A stretch of DNA of 64,000 bases, taken from positions 260,501-324,500 of the forward strand of contig NW_024067676.1 in the NCBI RefSeq assembly GCF_009389715.1, given 5' to 3'. This DNA is from Phoenix dactylifera (taxonomy: Eukaryota > Streptophyta > Magnoliopsida > Arecales > Arecaceae). How positions within the stretch are numbered: position 1 is the first letter of the stretch; each line of letters opens with the position of its first letter. Shown here piece after piece: positions 45,401 through 57,198 of this stretch. The notes beneath the pieces were generated by a model. The model saw only the letters and a program-made list of their open reading frames with translations. It had not been told where the DNA came from and ran no database searches. Both the position numbers and the translations under genes were made by a program.

Positions 45401-48400
45401 AAAATGATTAATGAGATCTTGCGTGCTACAAGAAGCAATATGAATCTCAAATCAAGTAGTAAAATAAAAAATATAAAATAATACAATCGATTACATATAT
45501 TTAAAGTACAACATACATACCGATATGTAAAATTTTATCGAGTGGTGATGCCTCTTGTAGATATCCGGATCATTAGCATAGTCAGGCGGCAAATCAGCCT
45601 ACTTCTCTAAATAAGCGGCGTTGTAGTCTTCTATGTTCATCCCATAAGAAATGCATTCTGGGTTATAAGCACTTTCAAATCTCTTGCTGAAATTCTAGCT
45701 CTGAGAGGTATCGTCTGGCTAATAAAACAGTTGTGAAGGAGCCCATCTGAATAAGCTGGCAGAAAAATCTAACCTGTAAAATGCTCTGAACTACGTAGTG
45801 TAGTAGCCACCGGAAGATGCCTCAGATGTATCATATCTATATTCGTATCCGTATGGATCATAGGTTGTCTGGGGCTGTGGGTAATAGGATCCAATATACA
45901 ACTCGAAACCTGATACGTCTATGGATCCTACTCCACGTGCGAGGTCATCTACAACTGTATCATGTCCTTCTGAATGACCTCAAGAAGTCCGTCTCCTATA
46001 CGCAATCGTAGCCGCGCGGGCTCCATCAGATCGTGCACCATAGTTATTTTCTTGTGTAGCATGCGTAAACTGAAACTCATCGGTGAATCGAAGACCACCT
46101 TGCGGCTGTGTCTCATAAATAGTAGTCTCATGTTCTCCACTCCCTCCCTGGACAGCAGATTCATGCCAAAATTTTTATGTTATCATGTAGATCATTCATA
46201 GATTTACATCATATCATAAATCAAGCCCAAATTAAAAATTTTAGCTTGATCTTTCTTTATTTTGCAAGTTTTGAGCTGTTTTTTTGAGCCCTCTTAAAAA
46301 ATAGAAGGAATGAGATAGAAAAGAGGAAACCACCTTATTTAGGTTTGGAACTTCCTTCAATCACATTGAATCGGTGTGATTTTGCAAATTGGAGGGAAGG
46401 GAGAGCCATTTAGACTTTAAAGTCTAAACCAAAGAGAGAAGAAGATGTTGGTCGACCTTCCCAACACCTTTTAACAAAAGAAAAAAAGGAGGGGGCCCGG
46501 TTCCGAACCGGGTTAACTTAGTGCGAACCAGACGGTTTGCACTGAGTTCAAATGGAACCGGCCGGTTCCGGCCTTTTTGGGGCACTTCGGAATCCATTCT
46601 GGCTGGTTCGGTATCGGTGGAACCAAATTTAATAGACAAATTGACCCGGTTCCCCATCGGGTCAGCTCAGTATGGGCCGAACCGGGCGTTCGGTCCCTGT
46701 TCGGCCCAGTTCAGCCTACCTTGAGTCTGCCTATAATTATGCTCTATCTCACATCAAAATAATTTTATAAAATCTAGTTTTTCTCTCTTTTCTCATAATA
46801 TCTTGTCATCTTAATTGTTGAAGTCACCTAACAAAATTGTTGGGAAACCATTTCTTTCATTTCCTGCGTTAAGGTTCCCAAAGTTCTCAATTACTAGTTA
46901 GATCTTTTTTTTTTTGAACCCCCGTAAAAACATGTAATACCATGTTAACACTATTTTGCCTTTTGTGGTATCATATTCTGATTTTCTTCCTATGTACTTT
47001 TTTCTCAGAGCACCTTTCCACTTAGGATTCTAGGGAAGATTTTGATATTTTGATAAGTTAATCTTGACCAGGGAGCCTTATCCTTCTAGATTATGTCACA
47101 TTAGCTGTGCAAATTCTGATTCGTCATGGTTTTAATTGAACTTTTCGGACTTGATGTCAGTTCTTTTTCATTGGTTATGATTTACTCCATGAAAAAAAAT
47201 TAACAGAAGAGAGGCTGGCCATGGATTGTGATACCAGTTGGTCAAAAAAAACTGACAAAGTGATCAACTAGATAAGAAATGGTATCAGGCATTTTGTAAA
47301 CCTTTTCTCTGATAAACGAAGTGGGATACAATAACATAGTCTTAGAGTATGTACATCAGAATTTTTATGTTCTATGAGTAACCTTGTTCTAATGTGGAAA
47401 TTGGGTACCCTAGTTGTGCATCTTGCCTATATTTCTTTTACTTCGCACTTCGTGCTGATAACATAAAGCAGTGCCAATAGGCTAGGCCAGCTGGATGAGT
47501 GTTTAAGCAAGATCCTGTTTCGAATAGGCTTAGGATGAGAATCTACACTGACCAGGCTGAGCTAGGCTTGGTTTTGGGTTCCATTTTCTAGCCCGTTATA
47601 GATTTATAACCTACATCTAAGTTGGATTCACTCATAAAAAAATGTTGAAGGATCATATTTTAGGCTTCTAAGAATATCTTGGAATGCTTGATATACGTCA
47701 GTGCTCTTCTTTATAAATAAACAATTTTTTTTCCTGAGCCTGGGTCCTAATAGCAACTGACTACATAAACAGCCTTCCTTCTGATTAGCTTAGGCTTGAG
47801 CTTGTTCAGAGTAACCCTGGTCTTGGGCTGGGTAATTGGTTTTATATGTTTGGCTCAGGTTCAGTGTGTTTTAACTGGGAAGACCCTAGACACATGCCCA
47901 TTTCCTTTATCATTCAAGTAATATGGTTACACTTTTTTGTTTTGATTAACCAAAGATTATAATCACAATACATGGTTGAGCTTGCTTATATGTCATTTTT
48001 TTGTTAAAAAAAAATCCACTCTGTCCTCAGCCTCTAAAATTTTGTCCTGAGGGTGATCAATCCACCCAATTAATTATCCTGGTTTTGTATTCACATGCAC
48101 ACGCATATCAGAAATATTGCTTAAAACTTACAGCTATGAGATAGTGCCTGTATCTTGGCAATGAAACTTCATATTGGAAACAATTTACAATTCCATAGTT
48201 GCTCCTGGAATCATCCTGCAGAGTCACTTGCTAACACATGTATCTATAGCTAATTCAGATTAGCTTAACCATGTTTACATTTATTAGGTTGAACAGCTGC
48301 ATAAGATTTTCAAGCTGTGTGGCTCCCCTTCAGAAGAATACTGGAAGAAGTCAAAGTTGCCACATGCTTCAAGTTTTAAAACCCAACAGCCATATAAACG

Positions 48401-51400
48401 TTGCATAAAAGAGGCATTTAAAGATTTTCCACCATCATCATTAGCATTAATTGAAACTCTTCTTGCAATTGACCCAGCTGAACGTCAAACTGCCACTGCC
48501 GCATTAAGAAGTGAGGTAAGTTTTCTGTGTCTCAAACCATTTTTATCTTATTATATCTCTTTTATACTTATCCTTCATGTTTGGTCTTATACTAGGAGTA
48601 TCACAGGAAAATGTATTAAAGTGTTTCATTCTCACTTTACCTTCATTTATTTTGTAATAATCTAATGTTTCATTCTGCAAAGATTGCTATTTAGCTTTTA
48701 ATATATATGTTATGGCATAGCTTTAATATATACTTTATGGCCCTTTCCATTGATACCAGTAAACATCTTATGGAGATGCTTGTATGTCTACTTTGATAGG
48801 TAGGTATGTTTAACCATGAATTATGTCTACTTTGAAGAAAATTGTTACCGTTCATAAAAATACTTATTAATAGTAGTTTCAAGTGAGGACTGAAGTATTA
48901 CATTCTGGCTTAGTATTGGTACAGCATGTGCCATGCCATGCCAATGCTTGGCATGCATTGGCATAGGAGCATTTCAACTACTACCACACAGCCAATATTC
49001 TGTCAGTATTCTGTGCCATTAATTACTAGCGCATTATGTATCATCTCATGCCATGTCATGCCGTGTTGTGCTGACTCGACCAGAATCTATCTCTGCTCAA
49101 GATGAAGCTGTGTTTTGTGGTTTTTTTGAATGCTTGCCAGCTTCTCCTCTCCTCTCTCTCTCTCTCGCTGTCTGTCTTGCCCCCTTCCTCCCTCCCTCCT
49201 TCCCTTCTTGCTGTGTAGTTTGAATATTGTTTTATATTGGTGATTTGTTGACTGACATTTTGAAATTGTTTTGGTAGGTCAGGAACTCAGGTAAATGTTT
49301 TTGATAAGTCTGTGATTTGTAAGGCCATATCCTCCCTCCTTCCCTTCATGCTGTGCAATTTGAGTTTTTTTAATATGGGTGATTTTTTTAACCGATTATT
49401 TGAAATTGTTTTGGTAGGTCAGAAACTTAGGTAAATGCTTTTTGAATTTTTTTCATCTTTGATAAATCTGAGATTTGTAAGGTTGTACGGGTAAATTTCT
49501 GATGCCACTTTCATTTTACTATCCCATGAAATTGGGCATCTTGGGGAAATTTATCATTTGGAAGTGTTAATATACCAGCTAAGTTGTTTTAGTGAAGTTG
49601 ATAGGACCTGATTTTATCTTGGTGTAATTAGGATCTAAGTTATATTTTTTGTTTGTTTTTACTAAGTTAAGAAGACTTTATATGAATATGGTTGAATTCG
49701 ATTGTTCGATATTGTGTCTAGAATTTAGTTTGGTGCGAGAAGCTTGCAAGGCTAGATGGAAGAATTATCGCAGAGATCTTGATTACTAAGTGAAATTATT
49801 CCTTAGGTTTTAGTTGCTTTTTTCCCTCTTTCAACTTAGGCCCTGTTTGGGGGAGCTTTTGGAGGGCCAAAAAGCACTTTCTGGCCCTCCAAAAGTACTT
49901 TTAGCTAAAAAATGGTGTTTGGTAAATTTTCCAAAAAGCTGTTTCAGCTTTTGCGGGAAGCTGAAAACAGCTTTTGGAGGGAAGCTCCAATTTGGAGTTT
50001 TCCGAAAACGCTGTTTTCAGCTTTTTCGCAAAACTGTATTTTTGACCAAAATACCCCCATTTAAAAAAAAAATTTCCTCCCAAAAACCTCCCTCTCACCG
50101 TCTCTTCCTCTCCCACCCAACCCCACTCCCTCTCCCCCGCCGCCGTACCCTCTTCCACTGCCCCGCCGTCGCACCCCCTCCCTCTCCCCCGCCCCCATGG
50201 TGGGGAGGTGCCGAAGAAGAGGAAGACGAGTGGTCTTCCCCTTCCTGCGGCCGCCGCCGGCGATGATGCCCCTGTCACGGAAAGGCCCGGCGCCCTCCTC
50301 CTTCCCACGATGGGGAGGGGCCGAAGAATAGGAAGAAGAAGGGGGCGCCCTCCCCCTTCCTGCGGCCGCCGGCGGTCACAACCCGCCCCCCTCCCGCGTC
50401 CGCCACGGCCCGGCGCTGTCGGCCTCGCGGGAGGAGAGCATTTCCCAGGTGGCCAGCCGCGGCCGCCGAGACTGCCGCGGGCACTGCCGGCCACGGCCCG
50501 GCCCCGTCCCACGGCCGCCGGCGGCTCCGGCCCGGCCCCCTCCCGCGGCCGCAGCAGCCTGGCCCTCTTCCAGCGCCGCCGGCTGCGCGGGAGGAGAAGA
50601 AAGGAGAACGGGGGAGAGGAAGGAAGGAGAAGAAGAGAAGAAAAAAAGAAAAGAAAAGGAAAAAGAAAAAAAGAAGAAAGGGAAAGGAAAAAAGAGAAGA
50701 AAAGATAATTTTAAAAATAAAAAATAAATAAATAAATAAATAAATAAATATTTATATAAATGAATGAATGAATGAATAAATAAGATAATAAATAAATATA
50801 TTTCAATATTATTAATTATTTACACTAATAATTATAATATTTTATACCTTTATTATTGTATTATACTATAAATATAATATATATTACATTATATCATAAT
50901 ACATTAATATGTTATGTTAAATAATTTAATATTATGTTATATTACCAAATATTAATTTACTCTAATAATTATATTACTATTATGCTATATTATAATAATA
51001 TTATTTTATATTACAAATATATTATATTATATTGTATATTTATGTATTAATATATGTTATGTTTTATTACGTTTTGTTGTATAATACTATGCAATGTCCT
51101 TTATGGTAATTTTGTCATACAAAAGTACTTTCTCAGTTTGTTTACCAAACACAAAATAAAGTACCACAGCACTTTTCAAATGTAGTTACCAAACAGCAAA
51201 CAGCTTTTTATAACAGCTCTACTTCAGACAGCTCTACTTCCAACAGCTCTACTTCTAACAGCTCTACTGCCAACAGCTCCCCCAAACAGGGCCTTAGTCT
51301 GATTGGTAGAGACCTCTTTTGGGCTTTTAGGTGAATGTGGCCAATATCACATCTTTATTTAGTGGGTTTGGTCATATATATTATTTTGTTGGGGTGTCAT

Positions 51401-54400
51401 GAAGCCATTATCTAACATATTTTATTCTATTGATTCTGATAAATAGGAAAACCAAAGAAGCAAGTTGGGTATCTCACACTAATGAATATGTGCATGGACG
51501 GAAAGAAGTATTTAATTTATCTTTTGGTGCACTTCAAGCAAGGCTTATGTAAACGCTTTTTTTAATTTCCTTCAATTTTCTTAGATTAATTTACATTCTT
51601 TGTGAATATAACCATCTTTTCAGTAGATCATAAGTTCCAATAATGGAGTGTGTATCGGAGCACTTTGGATCATGCAAGCTGCATTTTGCTGTCCAATATT
51701 ACTAATATTAGTAATATGAGTAAGATGTCTAAGGGACTGTTTATTGTCAATAGAATTTATTCCAATAGACAACTATAAAACCTGATTTCTGAAATCAAGC
51801 TTTATGAAAAACATCGGAGGACTTTTTTTTCTTTATGAAACATTTCAATTTTCAAATTTCTATGGCTTAACCATTTTTCCTAACATTTTTACTGAAAAGA
51901 AGCCAAACAGTCACTTTAATGAATTTTATTCACTTTCTGTTTTATGTAAACCTGTTTTAACAACACTTGACTACCAGACAGCCCCTAAGCTTTTAGCTTT
52001 CCTATTCTTTGCTGAAAATATTAAGGATACATATTCTTGAGGTATAACCGTGAAGATTCTATTAATTAAATGTCTTGTGATTTCAAGGGAAGGAGTCATG
52101 TCAAATGGCTTTGAGAAATATAACTACATGATCAGATGTTGCATTTACCTCTATATCATATTTAAAGAGAACGTTGGTGATAGTTTAGGTTTTGCCACCC
52201 TATCTACTTTGGTTACTGCTATTGTTTGTATCACAAAACCATAGGACACTCACTTATTATATATGCTCTATCTGTATCTTATGGGTAGAGTACACCTCTT
52301 ACAATATTTTCAGCCGTGTCTGTTTTTATGTGGGCTTCATTTGTGATCGCCAATCCAAGAAGTACATGACATGTTCTGGAACCAGCAACCATGCATCTTT
52401 TGGTACAATACCTTTTTTACATTATTTTTTCCATTCATATATGAATCTTGTCAATAAGGATCAAGGTAAAAAATTTCTATCAACAAGGAGCTTGTAATTT
52501 AGTCAGCGCAACCTTATGAAGCCGACAGTAAATTGATTATTACCAAAATACTGAATTAGACATGAATTTAAAGGTTTACCTGAAAGATGACCAAATTTTG
52601 GGATTTAATTGTTTAGGGTCACATTTAATATGGCAATATGTCAATAAAAAAAGACTCGAGATCTTTTAGTTCTTAGTATAATGGGAGTTTGTAGATTGAA
52701 CTTTATTTGTTATGTTCTTCCTGAAAACATGAAACAATTGAAATAAATCATTGAGTACATGATTTTTTATTTATAAGAAAAGCTTGTTAGTCATTTCAGC
52801 GCCCTAGTGGTCGACAACTGTTAGGCTATTTGTCAAGCGTGGCTGTGTAGGAATTACCTGTAAGCACTGGAGCTGTTCTGAAAATGCTTTTTCAGTATCT
52901 ATGCCATTTGTCATTTTGAAGGTGAGTCCATCTCAAAGCTAGTGGGCGTTTAGTTTAGCTTTCAAACATGAATATTTTGAAGTAACTGCCTTGCGATAGA
53001 TTCAAAAGGGAACAGTTACAATGCAGCAGATGGAGCTGTCATGTTGCATTAGTTGAGATATTGGTTCCTGGAGAGGGTGTGAGTGCATACTATGAAGTAT
53101 GAGCATTAGACTGGAATGCTGGCGTGAAATGTAGTAAAATTAGGTTGATGAAGTTAGACTTGAATAAATGAGTAGATAAGGGGTTCATTTGTCACCTAAC
53201 ATAAAATATTAATGTGTAGTGGTGACAAGAACAGGTTCTTGCATGAAGTATCTTGGACTCTTGGGTTTGTGTGAACTACAGAGTGTATGTTAATCTGTAC
53301 AGTGCATCATGCAATGTTAGAAACATAAGTAATACTATTCATGGCCTTCTACATATGCTAAATGAATAGTTTATGTAATAGGTAACTGTTTTTATAGATA
53401 CAAATCAAGTATGAAGTTAAAGCTGTTCCACCTTCTTCTTTCAGTGATCATTCTCGGATACTTTCTTCTATCAGACAATTAGTTATTCATATTCAGCTAT
53501 CCTTTTCAGTATAAGATAATTACCATGACCAGTACTTTTTCTTTTATAGTTCTTCACAACCGAGCCTTATGCATGTGAGCCTTCAAGCCTGCCAAAATAT
53601 CCTCCAAGCAAAGAGATGGATGCTAAGCTAAGGGAGGAAGAAGCTAGAAGGTTGCTAATCAGGATCTTGTTGACTCTTCAATTTATATCAGATATGCCTC
53701 TGCATATTTTTGTTAGCATTGCATAGTGGTTTCAGTTAAACTAGCTCTATTTGATTTTCATCATGAAATGCCAAGTTGTTTTCAATTTAAGATAAAATTG
53801 AATATTACATTCCGATGCTTAAAAAATCTATGCTTCAGTTTGATAAAGTTAGCTACATAATAAGGGAAAATCTTGTAATAAGTTCTTTTAAGTTCTCCCC
53901 CCCCCCCCCCCCCCCCCACCAAAAAAAAAAAAAAAAATCTCTTAAGCTTCCATATTACATTATTTTTATGTATCTATTTAACACACCTGGCTAATTATTT
54001 CTAAAAACAGCATGTAATGCATTTAAACTCACAATGGTTACGAGATATCCATGTTAGGTTCAGAACAGTGGATAGTTTGGGACCTTGAGAGTGAACCATC
54101 AGAAAATTGGTGTGCTGGCACTCATGATTGCAGAAAACAGCCACGGCAAGTAATGCCGCAACCATTTTGCATTTACTTGTACAATTGCCTTGAAATTAGG
54201 ACACAATGGTGTGTTACTCATGAATTCATACAACGCCAGGCAGAAGTAAAATTTCAAAAAGGAAATTGCAAAGAAAAGAAACAGAAAACTCCATGACTGA
54301 ATTATTTATAAATAGCAATTTAACATTGCGGGAAATGAATGTGCGTAGAAAATAAAGTTTGATAAATACCAAATATTTTGGTATATAGATACACTAAATA

Positions 54401-57198
54401 CACGTTACTATATGTGTATGAGTTGGACTGCACACTTAACTTTAAATATTTGATAAAAGATTTAATGATTTCAAAATTAATGATGTATCATCTAGATGAA
54501 AGATCTACACTTACAAACACCTAGAAATAAAAAAAATGTTTCGTTTGGTGATCTCAAACTTACGCATCATGTGGATGTAAAAATGAATGGTGTACGTTAA
54601 GCTGGTATGCTAAAATATCTTATAGGACATTTAAATTGGCAATCCACTTTATTGATTGTAATCTACACTTGTTAAAACATTTGTAGATTGAACAAAGTAT
54701 TTTGATTCGCAGTTCATAGCAAAACATGGTCTTGTATAATTAAAATCTTTCAATTTAGCACCCACTTAATGCATAGGTTAGAAAACCGCACCATATGTAA
54801 TTATTGGTTTCTAGACTTTTATAGTGATGTAGGTCATGATTACTGGTATGGATTTCCAATTTGAAGGGCCCATCATTGAGTTCGAATTGTTAAATCTTGT
54901 ACCATAGATTTAACATTAAATTTGTGGTCCGACTCCCCCCCCCTCTTCAACACACACACATGCACGCACACATGTATATACATATATTTTTTTATGTTGT
55001 CGCTTCACTTTTATGTTCATTTGTTACGTCTCTTTTAAAGATGCATAATATGTCTGCAAAATATATCCAACTGTTTGTTATTATTTGTTTAGTGTCTAAA
55101 CTTATACACATCATATAGGTTAAGAGCTGCCAGAAGGGTCCATGCGGATGGAGTTAAGAAGATGCGTACACGTGATCGAGCTGCTAAGGCAGTTCCTGCT
55201 CCGGAGGCTAATGCTGAATTCCATGCAAACCTTGATGTATGTCAAGCCAACTGTGGCTCCAACTGCGCCTTTATTGTCATTTCATTTTTTTATTAAATAA
55301 AATATTTCTCCCGTGTATGCTAAGCATTTAACATATCATGTTTTGTGCTTATTTGGTTAAAATGTTTGTTTATTAGTATAATTTACATTTATGTGATTTA
55401 AAGATCTTTTCTATCCATGGAAAAATATTAGCAATTGTGGTTTAGAATTGATCAAAGTCATTTTGGTCTTCTTCATAGTCTTAATTGGGATTTAAACGAA
55501 AGGGCACCATTTGTGGCTAGAACTGTACAGCTGTTTAGCCTTGTACATTCTCACTTTGAATGTCGGAATAACATAATTAATTACTCTGCTAGAGGGTGCA
55601 CGTTTCAAATGTACAACTTGACCATTGCCTCTACCATCACTCAAGGAAACCTGTGTTTAAGGTGCATGTCCATATGTGACAACTTTATGGAGGCATATAT
55701 TCTCTATAACATCCTCTATCCTCCCTCGTGTTCATGATGGATCAAAAATTGCTTATTTGTGTGGTATACTGGTATGTACACAATAGTGCAACAAGTGTAG
55801 TGGGACGTAAGACTGAATTGGCCATTTAATATAGGCCATGGCTAACCATTATGTTCACTCATGCTGTACGTGAGTTTATGGTGTGTCATTTGTATATACG
55901 CAGTTTCAATTGCTTAAAGGTCATAATTCTTAATAATAAGAAAATATTTGATCAAACTGTGCATGATATTGTTACCAACTAAAAAAAGGTTGCTGTTTGT
56001 TTAGAATTTGGCAAACATGGTACTATTGTATGCTTGGTGATTTCACTCTTAACCTACCAATGATCTAATAGGTACCCTCTGGCTAAGACAGGCAAAAATC
56101 TGCGTACTACTATTTATTAAGTGTGAATATCTGCTTGGTTGAAATATGGCAATTCAGCAAAAGGTGAATCTGTTATTGCTCCTGATTAGCCTTACCAGTT
56201 AGAGTATTGCTTGAGTTTTCATTACATTCGTGCCTTTTTACTTATTTTCCTTTTATCTATAAGACTTGATGATTTTGTTGGTAAATCAGGAAAGCATATA
56301 TATGATCTGTTTTCTTTTCATTGCTTGTCTTTTTGTTTATTTTCTTAATATCAGTTAGTCTGACCAACAATCACTGCCTGTTCTGCTTGCTGTTGTTGAT
56401 TATTTTCTGATTACAGTGATCTACGAAGTTGAATTAATGCCCTGGAATGAGACATCTTAGATAATTATTGACTCAGTTGGCAACTTTTCAATTTATTTTC
56501 TACTAAAGTAATAATCCTTCTAATCTTTTCGTCGTGCATATTTCCATGGACTCGTGCTACTCTCGACTGCTACTTTGCTGTTTCTTGAGATATTCATGAG
56601 AGCAACTCACTGATCCTTACTACTTTTGTCCACTGATATGCTCATATTATACTTCTATGATTCATCTTAATGGTTGCTTTCTTCATTGATGGTCAATGTA
56701 CAGATGACATGGCAGTCTAGTGGACATGCACTGCCAAAGTGGTTTCTCATTTCTGTATTTTTTCTGACTGCATAGGTGCAGTTTCTGATATTGTGCTAAT
56801 AAAGCTTTCTTACAAAATGAATTAGTGAAGGGAATTTTTCTTTTTTTGTTAACTAGCAGAGACGGCACCTGATTACACATGCAAATGCAAAGAGCAAGAG
56901 CGAAAAGTTCCCTCCACCGCATCAAGATGGAGCACTTGGTTACCTGTTAGGTTCTCCACATCATATGGATGCTGTCTTTGATCCCCCGGAAGCTTCGTTC
57001 AGCATGGTGTTCCCCTACCAGAAAGGAAATGTAACAACATGGTCCGGACCATTGATGAACCCTGCTGCTGTTGGCCATCCCAGACGAAAGAAACAAAATG
57101 CAGGAGATACCCGCATTCCTGCTTACTCAAAACAGCTTGCTGGTGCCAATGGCTCTAAGGAAATACAGGAGGACAAGGGCAGTACTCGTGTCAGATAG
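39440..57198 (+). CDS. CDK-like Ser/Thr protein kinase, At1g54610 type, 7 exons, 581 aa
   Basis: Exons: 39440-39796, 39887-40171, 40259-40576, 48288-48515, 53550-53650, 55119-55236, 56860-57198. They sum to 1746 nt and all phases fit. The start MGCAFGKDASP is a likely N-myristoylation site. Residues 1-118 are basic and disordered, with GWPSWLSTVAGEAIKGW conserved in this family. The kinase domain follows: IGQGTYSNVY (120-129), Lys143 in VALKKV, HRDIKGSN with Asp238, DFGLA (256-260) and SRVVTLWYRAPELLLG. The C-lobe ends with AIDPAERQTATAAL and FFTTEPYACEPSSLP. The tail has KEMDAKLREEEAR and SEKFPPPHQDGALGY. The position equivalent to the cyclin-binding PSTAIRE helix reads PESVKFMAREI. Family members are membrane-anchored CDK-like kinases; the substrate is unknown. 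Intron 1 is GC-AG. Intron 3 (7711 bp) and intron 4 (5034 bp) are loaded with DNA transposons. Confidence 0.92.
41785..42268. mobile_element. hAT-type non-autonomous element, copy 3
   Basis: A 484-bp element in kinase intron 3. The left end is CAAGGTTCACCATATCGGTA and the complement of the right end is CAAGGTTCGCCGAACCGGTC. Flanks are CTTCAAAG (41777-41784) and CTCCAACG (42269-42276), a worn 8-bp duplication with six of eight bases matching. The interior has GTACCGG blocks at both ends, a palindrome TGCCACTCTGTGGCA (about 41919-41933) and two GCGCTGTGG-type hairpins (about 42048-42098). No coding capacity. Confidence 0.72.
42787..42811. repeat. (TATC)n microsatellite
   Basis: About six perfect TATC units in kinase intron 3. 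Confidence 0.95.
43270..45067. mobile_element. hAT-type element, copy 4, split by an LTR insertion
   Basis: The left end TAAAGTTCGCAGGACCGACC fits YARNG. The complement of the right end is CATGGTATGTTGAACCGATC, close to the terminus of copy 2. Flanks are ATCTAGAC (43262-43269) and ATCTATAC (45068-45075), seven of eight matching. The left half carries GTACCGG motifs, an A-tract and the palindrome ATGCCACAGAGTGGCAT (43656-43672); the right half carries ACCGG motifs. About 1.07 kb in the middle is a separate LTR (43719-44790). No coding capacity is seen. Confidence 0.65.
43719..44790 (+). mobile_element. Solo LTR nested in hAT copy 4
   Basis: The unit starts TGTTGAGGATC and ends GTTACCTACA, so it has TGT...ACA ends. 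It has a TATAAATAG box at 44411 and a GC-rich U3 with imperfect tandem repeats of GAGCCGACCTCGGCC type (about 43918-44102). No gag or pol sequence follows. I did not find a matching 5-bp target duplication, so the exact borders are uncertain. The orientation is inferred from the TATA box. Confidence 0.55.
45191..46723 (-). mobile_element. hAT-type element, copy 5, with transposase remnant
   Basis: A 1533-bp element in kinase intron 3, 123 bp after copy 4. The left end is CAAGATTTGCTGAACTGGTA and the complement of the right end is CAAGGTAGGCTGAACTGGGC. Flanks are ATTCTACC (45183-45190) and AGTCTGCC (46724-46731), six of eight matching. CCGG-rich subterminal DNA lies at both ends (45207-45240 and 46496-46718). 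Between them is a degenerate coding stretch on the minus strand. This is the largest family member in the window and probably a deletion derivative of an autonomous element. Confidence 0.7.
45791..46164 (-). pseudogene. Degenerate hAT transposase C-terminal tail
   Basis: Minus-strand translation in two overlapping frames. The first gives GGLRFTDEFQFTHATQE, then NNYGARSDGARAATIAYRRR and a stop. The second gives VDDLARGVGSIDVSG, a Tyr/Gly/Pro-rich end (YYPQPQTTYDPYGYEYR) and TAG at 45791-45793. Plant hAT transposases of the BED/DUF659 type often end in such Tyr/Gly/Asp-rich tails after the dimerisation domain. That domain itself is not recognisable here. The assignment rests on this composition plus the hAT-type ends around it. 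Confidence 0.45.
49185..49490. repeat. Tandem duplication, about 142-bp period
   Basis: A TCCCTCCTTCCCTTC block with GCTGTG, followed by GAAATTGTTTTGGTAGGTCAG, occurs at about 49190-49285 and again at about 49333-49425. It lies in kinase intron 4 just before the PIF/Harbinger-like element. Confidence 0.75.
49839..51293. mobile_element. PIF/Harbinger-like non-autonomous element, 1455 bp
   Basis: Perfect 18-bp terminal inverted repeats GGCCCTGTTTGGGGGAGC, flanked by TTA on both sides (49836-49838 and 51294-51296), the PIF/Harbinger target signature. The left subterminal region repeats AGCTGTTTTCAGCTTTT-type motifs; the right one has four units of CAACAGCTCTACTT type (51218-51276). Inside is a very GC-rich island (50090-50600) with an imperfect duplication of about 111 bp (starting near 50198 and 50309), then an A/G-rich run and about 400 bp of AT-rich DNA. 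Long frames in the GC island are low-complexity and not credible genes. Confidence 0.85.
53897..53937. repeat. Homopolymer pair, poly-C then poly-A
   Basis: 21 C residues, ACC, then 17 A residues, in kinase intron 5. Lengths of such runs are often unreliable in sequence data. Confidence 0.9.

Noticed and set aside
49901..50727. Frames up to 203 codons in the GC island of the PIF/Harbinger-like element
   Set aside because: Open on several frames and both strands at once, Gly/Arg/Ala/Pro low complexity, no conserved motif.
53897..53937. Poly-C/poly-A run as a functional element
   Set aside because: Homopolymer lengths are error-prone and the run sits in an intron with no other signal.
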